From Haematobia irritans (Eukaryota; Arthropoda; Insecta; Diptera; Muscidae), in contig NC_134398.1 in the NCBI RefSeq assembly GCF_050003625.1, positions 106,610,026-106,674,025 of the forward strand: a stretch of 64,000 nt of DNA, written 5' to 3'. A model generated the notes under the pieces. It was not told where the DNA came from. It did not search any database and worked only from the letters and a program-made list of their open reading frames with translations. Below, piece after piece: positions 24,492 to 37,600 of the stretch. Both the position numbers and the translations under genes were made by a program. Position 1 is the stretch's first letter, and the number at the start of each line of letters is the position of its first letter.

Positions 24492-25430
24492 TATATAGCA
24501 TAGTTTGTAGCGCCCACGAGCCCATGCAAACATAACATTTAATATATTTAATAGAAACACACATTTGTTGGCCACGTGGAGCAGTGGTTAGCATGTCTGC
24601 CTTGCATGCAAAGGGTCGTGGGTTCGATCCCTGCTTCGACCAAACACCAAATTTATTTATTTTTGTTTCATTCGTTTTGTTTTGTTATTGTTGTTTTTTT
24701 CCTTTAATCGTTGTTGTTGTTTTTGATTTCAGCTTAAAATCATGCATTGACTGAACTGCAAGTGTAGCTTAACCAACAGAGGAAAAGAATGTTTGTCAAA
24801 TTTATTTGGGCCCTATAGACTGCAAGATGGTTGAATGGACGCACGTTTCGGAATTACCACATTCCTCCTCTATTTGCAGCAATTTTTTTTTTTGTAATTT
24901 ACACATTTATATTTATACTTATTTATATATTAATTTTTTATAATGAAACTTCGAAATGTGGGTTATTAAAGATTTACAGTCAGAAGCAGTGCTTGATATA
25001 AAAGAAATGGACTGAGCTTTTGTATAAAATATTACTTTTTATTGCAAAAATAACAATTTTATAACAAAAAACTGTTTTTGGTATACAAATTTGAAATTTT
25101 GGAAGGAATTCAAAAACTAACAAAAAAGAACGTGGAGTCGAGTATAAACACACATTAATAATTTTATAATATACACATAAATTTATTTAGGCGTGAACAG
25201 TTTTTTACTAGCATTTAACACCATTTTAAATGCATTTAAAACTTATCGTGTTTTGTACTTAATTTCATTTTTACCCTTTAAGGCCGGTATTAAGTTGGCA
25301 TTATTGCTCTAAAATGACCCTGTTTTGCCTTTTACTTTTCTTTAATAATCCATTTTAAAGAAAATAAACTTTTTCAAATTGTTTTAGCTGCAAAACTCGA
25401 ACTTAATGCCCGTTTTTATAGTTGAAGGTG
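24492..25430 (+). repeat. Family X, right part, with second tRNA-like head
   Basis: Closely parallels 46450-47140. The tRNA-like head at about 24575-24645 has an A-box-like region GTGGAGCAGTGGTTAGC and the B box GGTTCGATCCC. A snap-back family Y piece (24667-24887) is inserted. The shared interior CGTGAACAGTTTTTTACTAG lies near 25192. Confidence 0.7.
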
Positions 25431-25711
25431 TCCGTCAACTCCTCTTGGACTACTTATTAATAAAGAGGAACTAAAAATTATTTGTATACATTTTACTGTT
25501 TAATTTTTCGCTATTTCCTCCTTTTTTCATTTTACTGTCCCTACTCAAAAAAGAGTATAGTGCCCTTTCGTTATTTTAATGAAGATCCCTTTGTAACTTT
25601 TGTATATTTCCCACCCTTTTTTAATATCCTTTGTCTGAATATTTGGACTTACTCCTCGTACGTTCCGATTTCTTTTAACGAACCAAGAAAAAAATTGTGC
25701 CCATAATGCCA

Positions 25712-26274
25712 ACACCCTCAAAAAAATCGCTTCTGTAACATATACCCCAAACACATTTTGCTTCCAGCATATATATTTTCAGGATTGGCCCAAACAAAAT
25801 ATTGTTTGCATTGTTAAAACATATTATGTTTCACCTTAGGGCATACACTGGTAGAAGAAAATTTTAATGAAATTTTCTTTGTGTGGAAATATATCCAATT
25901 GGCTACTTCTGTAACATATACCCCAAGCACATTTTGCTTCCAGCATATATATTTTCAGGATTGGTCCAAACAAAATATTGTTTGCATTGTTAAAACATAT
26001 TATGATTCACCTTAGGGCATACACGAATAAAATATCACAACACATATATGTTTATTCGAAATTTGTAAATTTATATACATTCACACATATAATTTTTATG
26101 AAACACTCATGCCCCAAACATAATATATTCTAACATATTAGCATATGTGTCCCAAACATTTAGTTTTAGTTTAGGAACATTACATGTTTGCACTTAAATA
26201 TATTGTGTGTATTGTGCCCGAAACACATTTTGTTTATATCGGAACATATGATAAACATATTTTTCTAACAGTGT
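25712..26274 (+). repeat. Family X, short full-ended copy
   Basis: Starts ACACCCTCAAAAAAATCGCT and ends TTTTTCTAACAGTGT, the same two ends as the 1.6-kb copy at 46037-47622. A block of about 110 bp is duplicated inside it (25733-25850 and 25910-26030). No coding capacity. The ends are weak inverted repeats (ACACCCTCA and ACACTGTTA), so it may be a non-autonomous DNA element. Confidence 0.65.
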
Positions 26275-26548
26275 GGTTGTATTTTTATCAACATCGGCAT
26301 CAAAACAAGGGGCAGTAAAATGAAAAATGTGGAAGCAGTGAAAAATTAAACGGTAAGATGTATAAAAATAAAGTTTATAAAGTTTATTTCCACTCTATTG
26401 ATAAGTTGACGACGAAGAGTTGACGTACAATTTCAAAAGTGGGCATTAAGAGTGAGCTTTTCTGCTTAAATTATTTTATTTTTCATTTCGAATCCGTAAA
26501 AGCAGAATAACATTATAACTTCTTTGGCAAATCGTATTATAATTTGAT

Positions 26549-28473
26549 GTGCGTGAAGATAAATTGTAAATTGTAAATAGCTAAGACACAAACCACACAG
26601 ATTTAGCCGCGCACCGAATGGGTTAATTGAGTTATGCTAATGCGACCAAAAAAATTTTATATATATTTTGACTACTTTGGACAAATAATAAATTAACTAA
26701 GCGACAAATTTGATGCAGTAATAAAGGCCTAGGAGCGCACTTTCAGAAAATAAGGTCATATAGATCAAAAACACAATAACGATTGAGATATTGTAGAAAT
26801 AAAACCACACTAATGGATCCTTAATTTTTATAAATTCAGGCCACTGTGCAAAACTGCCCAGGATATTTTCATATCAGGAGAAAGGTCGTAACGTGTACTT
26901 TCTGGCTATATGGTCGCTATATTCGAAAGCAATCCAGAAAATTGTGTTTTATCCAATTTAATGGAAAAATACTAACTTGGATGGATTAATATAAGGAAAA
27001 ATGCCCCACTGTGCAATTCTGCCCAGGATATTTTGGTATCGAGAGAAAGGACGTGACGTGTACTTTATGGTTAAAAGGTTTTTATATTTGAAATCAATCC
27101 AGAAAATTGTGTTTTATCCAAGTTAATAGGAAATTACGAACTATGATAGAAATATAAAGAAAACTGGCCCACTGCCCAGGATATTTTGGTATCAGGAGAA
27201 AGGGCGTGACGTGTACATTATGGCTAAAAGTTTTCTTTATTCAATACCAATCCAGAAATTTGTGTTTTGTCCAATTTTATGCAAAAATTCAAACTACGTC
27301 CGAAATATAAAGAAAAATGTCCCACTGTGCAAAACTGCCCAGGATATTTTGGTATCAGGAGAAAGGTCGTAATGTGTACTTTCTGGCTATATGGTCGCTA
27401 TATTCGAAAGCGATCCAGAAAATTGTGTTTTATCCAATTTAATGGAAAATACTAACTTGGATGGATTAATATAAGGAAAAATGCCCCACTGTGCAATCCT
27501 GCCCAGGATATTTTGGTATCGAGAGAAAGGACGTGACGTGTACTTTATGGCTAAGTTAATAGGAAATTACGAACTATGATAGAAATATAAATAAAACTGG
27601 CCCACTGTGCAATCCTGCCCAGGATATTTTGGTATCCGGAGAAAGGGCGTGACGTGTATATTATGGCTAAAAGTTTTCTTTATTCAATACCAATCCAGAA
27701 ATTTGTGTTTTGTCCAATTTTATGCAAAAATTCAAACTACGTCCGAAATATAAAGAAAAATGTCCCACTGTGCAAAACTGCCCAGGATATTTTGGTATCA
27801 GGAGAAAGGTCGTAACGTGTAGTTTCTGGCTATATGGTCGCTATATTCGAAAGCAATCCAGAAAATTGTGTTTTATCCAATTTAATGGAAAAATACTAAC
27901 TTGGATGGATTAATATAAGGAAAATTGGTATTGAATAAAGAAAACTTTTATCCATAATGTACACGTCACGCCCTTTCTCCTGATACCAAAATATCCTGGG
28001 CAGGATTGCAGTGGGGCATTTTTCCTTATATTAATCCATTCAAGTTAGTATTTTCCATTAAATTGGATAGAACATAATTTTCTGGATTGCTTTCGAATAT
28101 AGCGACCATATAGCCAGAAAGTACACGTTACGACCTTTCTCCTGATACCAAAATATCCTGGGCAGTTTTGCACAGTGGCCTGAATTTATAAAAATTAAGG
28201 ATCCATTAGTGTGGTTTTATTTCTACAATATCTCAATCGTTATTGTGTTTTTGATCTATATGACCTTATTTTCTGAAAGTGCGCTCCTAGGCCTTTATTA
28301 CTGCATCAAATTTGTCGCTTAGTTAATTTATTATTTGTCCAAAGTAGTCAAAATATATATAAAATTTTTTTGGTCGCCTTAGCATAACTCAATTAACCCA
28401 TTCGGTGCGCGGCTAAATCTGTCTGGTTTGTGTCTTAGCTATTTACAATTTACAATTTATCTTCACGCACATC
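26549..28473. mobile_element. Foldback element with long inverted arms and tandem units
   Basis: Arms of about 550 bp are near-perfect inverted repeats, starting GATGTGCGTGAAGATAAATT at 26549 and ending with its complement at 28473. Between them lie tandem ~163-bp units (core CTGCCCAGGATATTTTGGTA) in direct orientation up to about 27925. The units then flip into the right arm. A higher-order period of 443 bp links 27267-27455 and 27710-27913. No transposase is encoded. It resembles Drosophila FB elements in structure only. Confidence 0.85.
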
Positions 28474-29143
28474 TTCACGCAACAAAAATCGTTTGGAAAA
28501 CGTATACCGAAAACGTTTTTCTTTTGTCAGAGTTTTTTAATTTCTTCGAAAATTTCAAACATTAATCATCAAAAACATTTTTTTGTTACAAAATTTGTTT
28601 GCTATAAAAAAGTAATATTTGAACCAAAAATCCACTGCGTTTATGTCAAGCACTGTTCTTTTCTGGTTGTAAATCTTTAATAACCCATCTTTAATCACAA
28701 GTTTCATAGTAAAAATTTAACATAGTAATATGTAATGTCGCACATTTTTTCGGAATATTCCGGTCGGAGCAGAGATTGAACCCACGGCGTTGCTTGTGCG
28801 TTGGTGGCTATAACGATAATTGTCTGCTGATAACAATAATAGCTACGTGTGGTCTATATGTATGGTCCGCGGTTCGATTCTCCGTCCAGTCGAAAAGTAA
28901 AATTCAAAAATTTATAAAATCGAATAATTTCTTCTACATTGTTTGTATTACAGAAAAAGGTGCTAAGAACTAAAAAACCTCGAGGAAGTGAGAAAGATGC
29001 GAGGGAAGATGCAATTGATTCCAAATATATAATATGTTTACACAAAGCAAACATAATAATGTTTCGGCAATATCCGAGAATATATGTGCTTCCTGCACAA
29101 TATATTTGAAACATATGTTAGAGAACCGATTTCTTGAGGGTGT
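28474..29143 (-). repeat. Family X, reverse-oriented copy
   Basis: 28750-29143 matches the window start (1-392), with the B-box GGTTCGATTC near 28871-28880 and the terminus GAGGGTGT at 29143. 28640-28730 is the reverse complement of the family interior near 24950. The foldback element lies at its left edge. Confidence 0.65.
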
Positions 29144-31060
29144 TGCAACTTTAACATTTCTTAAAAACGTTCTTATATATGGAGCTCAATTCCCGTAGAT
29201 TTGATTTGAAACCCCTAGCCCACTCAATGCCAAGAGACTAATGGCTGTAAAACCGCAATTTCGCTTTTAAACCAAAAATTTTTTTATATTTTTTTTAAGC
29301 AAAATTACCTTTTTTGTTTTTGTTGTTTTTTCCCTAAACAGAAATAAGTCTTAAATGATTTTCTTCTTATTTTGTAACTCGGATCTCAAGCTTTAATTTA
29401 AGGTATAATACATATAGATTTACTTCGCATTTTTCATATGGTTTCACAATTTATTTCAAACGAAGAGGTACTTCACTTAAATCATCTATTTTTGACCATT
29501 TTGAAGAATAAAGAACTCAGGATGAAGAATTGTTCTATTTGAATTGATACTGTAATTTACGAAAAATTCATATGGAATATTAACCCAAATTCAGAAAAGT
29601 GGCAACCGTGGATGCAATTACACCACATTGGACGCATCACATGACCGGGAAAATAACCTCTGAATCAAAGGCTGTCCCCGCATGTCTTTATTACATAGTT
29701 TGCAGGCAGGCCAACAAACTGACATGATACCGAGGTGTCTAGATGCCAAGAAACTCTTACTGAGACTGCAGCACTAACACCGATACAGATATGGTCTGGT
29801 TTCGCTAATAATAGCGAAACCTGAAAATCAGCTCACAAACTTCGATACTTATTTAAAAGCATTAGACTTTATCAACCTCATGGACAAACTGACTATCATA
29901 GCGCATACCTTCCCCTCCTACCTATCCGCGATTCTGCCGTCCTTCCAATAGGCGGCTTATGGTGAGACGTATTAAATTTACGATCACCATGACATTTGAA
30001 GAAAAACAGCCACATTGTCAACTAATGGCCTTAGGTTTTCTGAGAGCAACATCATGGGTACATCCATCCATGCATCCGTATCTGCGTCCATATGTAGCCA
30101 TAAGTCTTCCAACTTGCTCATTGCGTACAGCCCATGCCAGCTAGCCAATGTCACACCTTTGCAAAATTGATCCAATTTCACAATGTTGTTCCGCATGCGC
30201 AAACTTCCACAATGTCATTGCGATTGGTAAGGAAAGTTAGATCAACAAGTCTCAGATTTTCTCTATGACATTGTCGAAGACCAACATCATTGTGGAACAA
30301 GTATTTCAGCAATGGCAAATTTCATACGAGGGCAACAAAACGATTAGGGGCGGAGGATTCAATTCCATTGTGCCAGATAGGGATACGTAATTATTTTGTC
30401 AACAGAGCTTTGTGGATACTTTTGGGTCTATCTTGCTTAAATGTGGGTATTAAATTCGAGATTAGCCGCTATAATCAAAAATATATCTATAAAAGCAGAA
30501 ACACAATATAACTTTTTTACCAAATTTTACTACGACTTGGTGGGGCATGATTTATTAAAGAAATGTAATCGTGAAAAATGGCTATTTGAGCGCGATAATG
30601 CCAACTTAATACTAGCCTTAAGACACAAAATCCCCCCGGGTGGAGATGTTGGAGCGCTAATCACACCCAAGAAATGTCAATTTATCAATTTACTCATATA
30701 CATTCAGACGAATGACGAAATTAATTGATCGAAATTTCTTCGATCACGGAATTGTTATAAATATCAAGTTTAGTTCTTAGCTCCAGGTTGCAGATTTATA
30801 AAGAGAGAATACATTTGACAATAGTCAGATATAGAAATTTCTAGTTTTTGCTAGAGATTTCATACATGTAGGAGCTATACCTCATTTTACATATACAGTA
30901 TTAGTATCACGGTTGCCACTCGTGCCATAAATAATCCACCAAAATTTGAAGAAAATTTTATCAAAAATCTACCAAATTAAAAAATATCTTGAAGTTGTTG
31001 ATCAAATTTTTGTGGTTAGTATATACAAAAATTTTGTTTTATACGAAAGAAATGTTTGAT
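29144..31060. other. No recognised gene
   Basis: 29590-30300 is less AT-rich than its surroundings but has no convincing coding frame. 30440-30530 weakly resembles the family X interior. Nothing else was recognised. Confidence 0.45.
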
Positions 31061-31154
31061 ATGGAATTTAAAGAAAATTTTGTTAAAATTTTATTTGTAC
31101 AGAAAAAGTTGTCAAAATTGTATTTCTATAGAAAATTTCGGCAAAATTTTATTT

Positions 31155-31515
31155 CCATTTGTTTTGTTTTGTTATTGTTGGTTTTGTTCTTTAAGCATTG
31201 TTGTTGTTTTTTTATTTCAGCTTAAAACCATACATTGACTAAACTACAAGAGTAGCTTAACCAACAGAGGAAAAGAATGTTTGTCAAATTTATTTGGGCA
31301 AAGCCCTATAGACTGCAAGATGGTTGGATGGACGCACGTTTCGGAATTACCACATTCCTCATCAGCATCCTCTACTTGCAGCAAAACTATCAACCAATTA
31401 TCAGAATAAATTCAGGCAGTTTATTAAACCCAACAAAAACCACACTTGAACCCTCCCTCTGTTGGTTAAGCTACTCTTGTAGTTTAGTCAATGTATGGTT
31501 TTAAGCTGAAATAAA
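31155..31515. repeat. Family Y snap-back repeat inside the satellite
   Basis: The left arm (about 31215-31280, CAGCTTAAAACCATACATTG) is matched by its complement near 31448-31512. The middle includes ACTGCAAGATGGTTGGATGG. Other copies are at 24667-24887, 31566-32125, 44190-44874 and 60198-60775. Confidence 0.8.
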
Positions 31516-31565
31516 AAAACAACAAAATTTTATTTCTATAGAAAATTTTGTCAAAATTTTATTTC

Positions 31566-32125
31566 TGTTGTGTTTTTTTGATTTCAGCTTAAAACCATAC
31601 ATTGACTAAACTACAAGTGTAGCTTAACCAACAAAGGAAAATAATGTTTGTCAAATTTATTTGGGCAAAGCCCTATAGACTGCAAGATGGTTGGATGGAC
31701 GCACGTTTCGGAATTACTACATTCCTCATCAGCATCCTTTACTTGCAGCAAAACTATCAACCAATTATCAGAATAAATTCAGGCAGTTCATTAAACCCAA
31801 CAATAAACCACACTTGAACCTTCCGAAAAAAGGTTTTACATGGATAGCCGGCTTATGCCGAAATAAATTCGTACAAACATCTCTCTTTTCCTTTGCCACC
31901 GTCAAATCGTCGATTTGAGTGAAGTTGGCTGGGTTTTGTTTTGAGCGTGCTTCCTCTTCTTTCTTTCATTCGTTTTGTTTTGTTATTGTTGGTTTTTGTT
32001 CTTTAATCATTTTTGTTGTTTTTTTTTCATTTCAGCTTAAAACCATACATTGACTAAACTACAAGTGTAGCTTAACCTCTGTTGGTTAAGCTACACACAA
32101 TAACAAAACAAAACGAATGAAAATT
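31566..32125. repeat. Family Y snap-back repeat, longer copy
   Basis: Carries the additional interior AAAAAAGGTTTTACATGGAT and GCCGGCTTATGCCGAAATAA also seen near 60500. The ORF-like stretches here are repeat sequence, not a gene. Confidence 0.75.
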
Positions 32126-32790
32126 TTATTTCTATAGAAAATTTTGTCAAAATTTTATTTCTATAGAAATTTTTGTTAAAATTTTATTTCTACAGAAAAA
32201 GTTGTTAAATTTTTTTTCTATAGAAAATTTCGGCAAAATTTTATTACTATAGAAAATTTTGTAAAAATTTTATTTCTACAGAAAATTTTGTCAAAATTTT
32301 ATTTCTATAGAAATTTTTGTTGCATTTTATTTCTACAGAAAAATTTGTTAAAATTTTATTACTATAGAAAATTTTGTAAAAAATTTTATTTCTACAGAAA
32401 ATTTTGTCAAAATTTTATTTCTATAGGAAATTTTGTCAAAATTGTATTTCTATAGAAAATTTTGTCAAAATTGTATTTCTATAGAAAATTGTGTCAAAAT
32501 TGTATTTCTATAAAAAAAATTGTCAACATTTTATTTCTATAGAGAATTTTGTCAAAATTTTATTTCTATAGAAAATTTTCTCAGGCCTTTATATCTGTAG
32601 AAAATTTTTGCAAATTTTTATTTCTATTTTTGGCAATTTTTTTCTATAGAAAATTCTTGCAAAATTGTTTTTCTATGAACATTTTTGGAAAATTGTATTT
32701 CTAAGAAAATTTTGCAAAATTTTATTTTTAATAAAATATTTGCAAATTGTCAAATTTTAGAAAATCGGGCAAAACATATGTAAATGTTAA

Positions 32791-33140
32791 ATATCTTTAT
32801 TTTTATTTTTAAATAAAAAACTTATTGAAGTAAAACTATATATTTAAAAAAAATTATATTATTTTTTGAATTGCACAGCATAGGATTGCATAAAAATGTG
32901 TTTTTTTTTTATTTTTATACAAGACTGAATTCATTATGATTTTGTAGTTGGAATGCATAGTTGTGTTAATTTTCTGTTCTTTATATGAAATAAACATTTT
33001 TGTTTTTAACCAAAAAATTATTTTGGGTTTACTATTATTAACATTGCAGATTTTTTGACGATTTTTAAAATGGAAGTGACGATTATGACAATTTTTTCGG
33101 AAAAAAGTGACGATTATTTTTGAAATTTTATTGGCAGCCC
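32791..33140. other. AT-rich spacer
   Basis: No feature recognised between the satellite and the next repeat. Confidence 0.5.
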
Positions 33141-33144
33141 TGCT

Positions 33145-33502
33145 CTCCATCATACGTTGTTGAATAAATACCCATTCTCTTGTTCTCTTTTCGCTCTTTC
33201 CATCGCTCAAAATTATTCAATTTCAATCACAAAGGTGATTGGATCTACCACTTGTGTAATTAGAAACGGAAAAATTTTCAATCACGTTTGTAATTGAACA
33301 TTGTTTCCGAATTGATTAACAAATTGATTGAATCAATTATTATTTTAATTGGAAACGTAACAAATATCAATAATTTTTTAATTGGTTTTTATTCAGATTT
33401 GATTAAATAATTAATTGAATCAATTAACATATTAATTGAATCCGTTTCCAAATTCAATTAAGTGTTTAATTGAAAAAAATTTCGGCGATAATTTTTTGTG
33501 CG
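33145..33502 (-). mobile_element. Truncated end of an ATTGA-rich TA-flanked element (family Z)
   Basis: Reverse complement of the left ~360 bp of 61729-63965. It ends in ATAATTTTTTGTGCG followed by TA. Rich in CAATTAA/TTAATTG subterminal motifs. Confidence 0.75.
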
Positions 33503-33839
33503 TACTCCTATGAATATATATAGAAAATATATCGACATCTAAACTGATTTCTTCCGAAACCAATTTGTGTAAAATTTCAAGTGAATTGGACTTAACCTGC
33601 GACCTAAACTTTAATTACAAAAATGTGTTCACAGACAGACGGATATGGTTAGAATGGCTCAGATTCTTACACAGAGCAATATTGTCAAAGACACCTTGTG
33701 TATTTTTTTATTACTCACTCACACTCACCAATAGATTATTTTCATGACTCACGCATGACATTCAACCACACTTACAGTACAATTTTCGTAAGTAAGGAAA
33801 ATTGGAAATCGTGTCACGTACACAACTCTAATAAAATAT

Positions 33840-34006
33840 CCTCCATCCTCAAAAAACGCCTCTCTAACATATACTCCCAAACTTATTCAGCTTCAAGCAT
33901 ATATATTTATGGAATGCGTTCAAACAAAAAATTGTTTGTGCTGTGCAAACACACTCCCAAAATTCGATCATTGGGCTCAGACCGAACAATTACTTTGAGG
34001 GGTGCA
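33840..34006 (+). repeat. Family X-like fragment
   Basis: TCCTCAAAAAACGCCTCTCTAACATAT resembles the family X left end, and CTTTGAGGGGTGC the inverted terminus. No coding capacity. Confidence 0.5.
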
Positions 34007-34008
34007 TA

Positions 34009-34465
34009 CACACAAAATTTTTTTTATTTCAATCACGAAAATCGCAGATTCAATAATTTTTTTAATTGAAATGTCTCCAATCACGAAAATGATAGTATCG
34101 ATCACTAACTTTGATTGAAGATTAACACTATTTTCAATTAAAAATTTAATTTTAATTACTTTCGCGACAAAATTCAATCAACTATTTGATAGATTCAATT
34201 AAATTATTAATTGATATTGGAGCCCCCAAAATCTTATTTAGTTTTATTTGAAATAAAAGAAAATATGCGTTTCTTATAAAAAATATGTAATATTTTATTT
34301 TTCTGAATTATGCTTTAGACTAAAGATTGTGTGTTTTGTTATAATTGGTTTTTATTTGGATTTGATTAAATAATTATTTGATTCAATTAACATATTAATT
34401 GAATCCGTTTCCAAATTCAATTAAGTGTTTAATTGAAAAAAATTTCGGTGATAATTTTTTGTGTG
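34009..34465. mobile_element. Family Z MITE, 457 bp, TA-flanked
   Basis: The inverted ends CACACAAAA...TTTTGTGTG are flanked by TA at 34007-34008 and 34466-34467. Both subterminal regions match the two ends of the 2.2-kb element at 61729-63965 (CAATCACGAAAATGATAGTA; CAATTAAGTGTTTAATTG). Its right edge abuts the LINE copy 3 tail. Confidence 0.85.
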
Positions 34466-34608
34466 TAGGTTAGGTTAGGTTAGGTTAAAGTGGCAGCCCG
34501 ATTAAGATTCAGGCTCACTTAGACTATTCAGTCCATTGTGATACCACATTAACTAAAAGTACCTATTACATATGGGCACTTCTAGTTTTAACCGCTGAAC
34601 CTTCTTGA

Positions 34609-37600
34609 TTATTTTTCTTTGTTGAACCAACCAGATTGTTCCAAAAACATTAGCAGACTGCTTAAGTTAACGTTTTCCAGATCCGCCAGTAATCTGAAGC
34701 TATATGCTCCTAAAAGTTGCTTGCGCTTTACACAAAATGCAGGACACTCACACAAGAGGTGTTTAATTGATTCTTTTTCCTCCGCATCATGACAGCTCAT
34801 ACAATAGTCATTATACTTCGCGCCAATAGTTTTTGCAAAATCGCCTATCAGGCAGCGACCCGTTATAGCAGATATCAGGAGTGATATCTGACGTCTCGAG
34901 AACATTAGCATATCTAGTGTGCGGTTTAAGTTGAAATGGGGCCATATTTGCTTGGTGTCGTTACAACCCTTGCAATTCTCCCATCGAACATTTGCCATCC
35001 TAACAGCCTTCTCACGCAGCATGAGCTTGCAGGTAGCTAGGGGCATACCAACAAATTCCAGTTCCCCTGGAATATGTAAGGTAGTCCCTAGCCTTGCCAA
35101 CTCATCCGCTTCGCAGTTCCCCGGTATGTTCCTATGGCAAGGCACCCATATTAGGTGAATATTGTACTGCTCAGCCATCTCATTGAGAGATTTGCGGCAG
35201 TCGATGGCCGTTTTCGAGTTGAGGAACACAGAGTCCAAGGATTTTATTGCAGGTTGACTGTCTGAGTATATATTAATGCCAATATTTGTTGGAACATTAC
35301 TTCTCAGCCAATTCGCCACCTCTCTTATTGCTAATATTTCAGCCTGAAAAACACCACAGTGATTAGGTAATCTTTTCGCTATTCGAATTTCCAGATCTTT
35401 AGAATATACTCCGAACCCCACTTGTCCATTCAATTTGGAGCCATCAGTATAGAAATCTATATATCTTTTATTCCCCGGGGTCTGTGTACACCACGCCTCA
35501 CTGTTGGGAATTAGAGTTTCAAACTTTTTGTCGAAAAGTGGTTTTGCCAGGGTATAATCCACTACGTTAGGCACATCTGGCATTATTTTGAGGACCGAAC
35601 TATGACCGTACATTTTTTCCGACCACAGCGATAGCTCGCGCAACCGCACAGCCGTTGTTGCAGCTGACTGTTTGGCCAAAATGTCTAAAGGCAATAGATG
35701 TAGCATGACATTAAGGGAGTCTGTTCCTGTCTTACTAAATGCGCCTGAGATACATAAGCTCGCCATACGCTGAACTTTATCTAAACAAGTCGGTTTCTGA
35801 AGTGCCGGCCACCAGACTACAACACCATATAGCATTATAGGTCTAACCACTGCCGTGTATAGCCAATGTACAATTTTTGGTTTTAGTCCCCACTTTTTCC
35901 CTATTGCCTTTTTGCACGAGTACAAAGCTACCGTGGCTTTTCTCGCCCTCTCTTCAATATTAAGCCTAAAATTCAGCTTCCTGTCCAAAATAACGCCAAG
36001 GTATTTTGCACACTCACCAAAGGGAATTTCAGTACCCCCTAAGGAAATGGGCCTAACCGTGGGAGTTTTACGATCTTTGCAGTACATGACTAGTTCTGTC
36101 TTTGCTGGATTTACACCAAGTCATCCGCAGAGCTCTCTGTATAATATCTCGAACTTTTGATGGGAATTTTCCCCTGACTGCTAGCGCCACATCATCTGCG
36201 TATGCCACCACTTTTATCCTTTCTTTTTCTAGGGAAACCAGAAGGTTGTTTATAGCAACATTCCAAAGAAGAGGTGATAGAACTCCTCCTTGGGGAGTGC
36301 CTCTGTTCACATACCTTTGTATGTTTGCTTGCCCTAGTGTGGCTGAAATACGTCTCTTTATTAGAAGTTCGTCTAACAGCCTAAGTATACCTGGATCAAC
36401 ATTCAGAGTTGTCAGTCCATTTAATATCGAGCTCGGATGGACATTATTGAACGCCCCTTCGATGTCTAGAAACGCCACGATTGTGTATTCTTTGACAGAT
36501 AGTGAGCTTTCAATAAAGCTGACTAGTTCATGCAATGCGGTCTCAGTAGACCTGCCCTTCGAGTATGCATGCTGTCGTTTCGAGAGAAAACTTGAATCCA
36601 CGCTAGTTCTAAGATACATGTCTATCATCCTCTCCAGGGTCTTAAGTAGGAATGAGGATAAGCTGATTGGTCGGAAATCCTTCGCACTCGAGTGAGAGGC
36701 TTTTCCTGCTTTAGGTATGAAGACGACTTTTGTTTCCCTCCACTTTTCTGGAATATATGGTAAGTTTACACATCGTTTATATATCACCGTCAACCAGGGG
36801 ATAACTCTTTCAGCCACTGCCTGTAACTCCGCCGGAGTAATTCCATCAGGTCCGGGGGATTTGAATGGTCCAAAGCTATTTAAAGCCCATTTTATTCTAG
36901 ATTCCGACACAATTTCCTCGATAGGAAATGATCGCTGAGCCTCTGTTACACCGCCGGAACATGGTTCAACCATCTGATTTCCAGGGAAGTGTGTGTTCTA
37001 AAGTACCTCCAACGTCTCCTCACTGGACGTTGTCCAATTTCCCTCCGATGTTTTAATGAAACCTGGAGCGGTGTTAGTGGATGCTAGTACCTTCCGTAGT
37101 CTGGAAGCCTCTGACGTATTCTCAATACTGCTACAGTAATCATCCCAAGAGTTTTGTTGAGACCTTCTCAGTTCTCGTTTATATTCTCTCAGATTCATCT
37201 TGTAAGTGTCCCAATCCTCCGGAGCTCTTGTGGACTTTGCTTTGTTAAAGAGCTTCCTGCAGGATTTCCTCATATTACTTAACTCCGTAGTCCACCATGG
37301 CGGCCGATTTTTTCCCCTTGGCTTTCCTCTAGGGCAAGCAGCTTTCAGTGAAATGTTGAAGGCCTTAGTAATCCGCTCCACTGCGTGTTCGATATCTTGC
37401 ACAGTGCTCATATTTGTCTCCGGCATTTCCGGTATCATCGAATTGAACGATTCCCTATACCTATTCCAATCAGCTTTCCTAACATTTGGCGGAAATATGG
37501 TCTTTGAAGTACGAACAGCCAATCTGAAACTGATGTAGCGATGATCTGAGAAGCTATGTTCCCTCAAAACTTGCCACTCAGATATCTTATCATTCAGTTC

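Larger units (their letters stand above)
31065..32790. repeat. 29-bp satellite (TTTCTATAGAAAATTTTGTC)
   Basis: Imperfect tandem repeats with a 29-bp period, in blocks 31065-31165, 31520-31570 and 32125-32790. Each unit holds the palindrome TTTCTATAGAAA. Units diverge toward the right end. Snap-back family Y copies separate the blocks. Confidence 0.9.

Noticed and set aside
24573..24645. Possible tRNA gene (A- and B-box-like sequences)
   Set aside because: No proper acceptor or anticodon stem pairing. The same head recurs in repeats at 46540 and 40470, so it is tRNA-derived repeat sequence.
27267..27913. Two near-identical 62-67-codon frames as duplicated small genes
   Set aside because: They lie in tandem units of the foldback element and reflect the repeat period.
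26840..28175. CRISPR-like array of spaced repeats
   Set aside because: Units are ~163 bp with no unique spacers, in an insect foldback element.
31277..31918. 75-codon frames in family Y as genes
   Set aside because: They coincide with the repeated arms and interior of family Y and recur in non-coding copies elsewhere.
34468..34490. Telomeric DNA (TTAGG)n
   Set aside because: Only 3-5 units, always at LINE or SINE 3' ends; these are retrotransposon tails.
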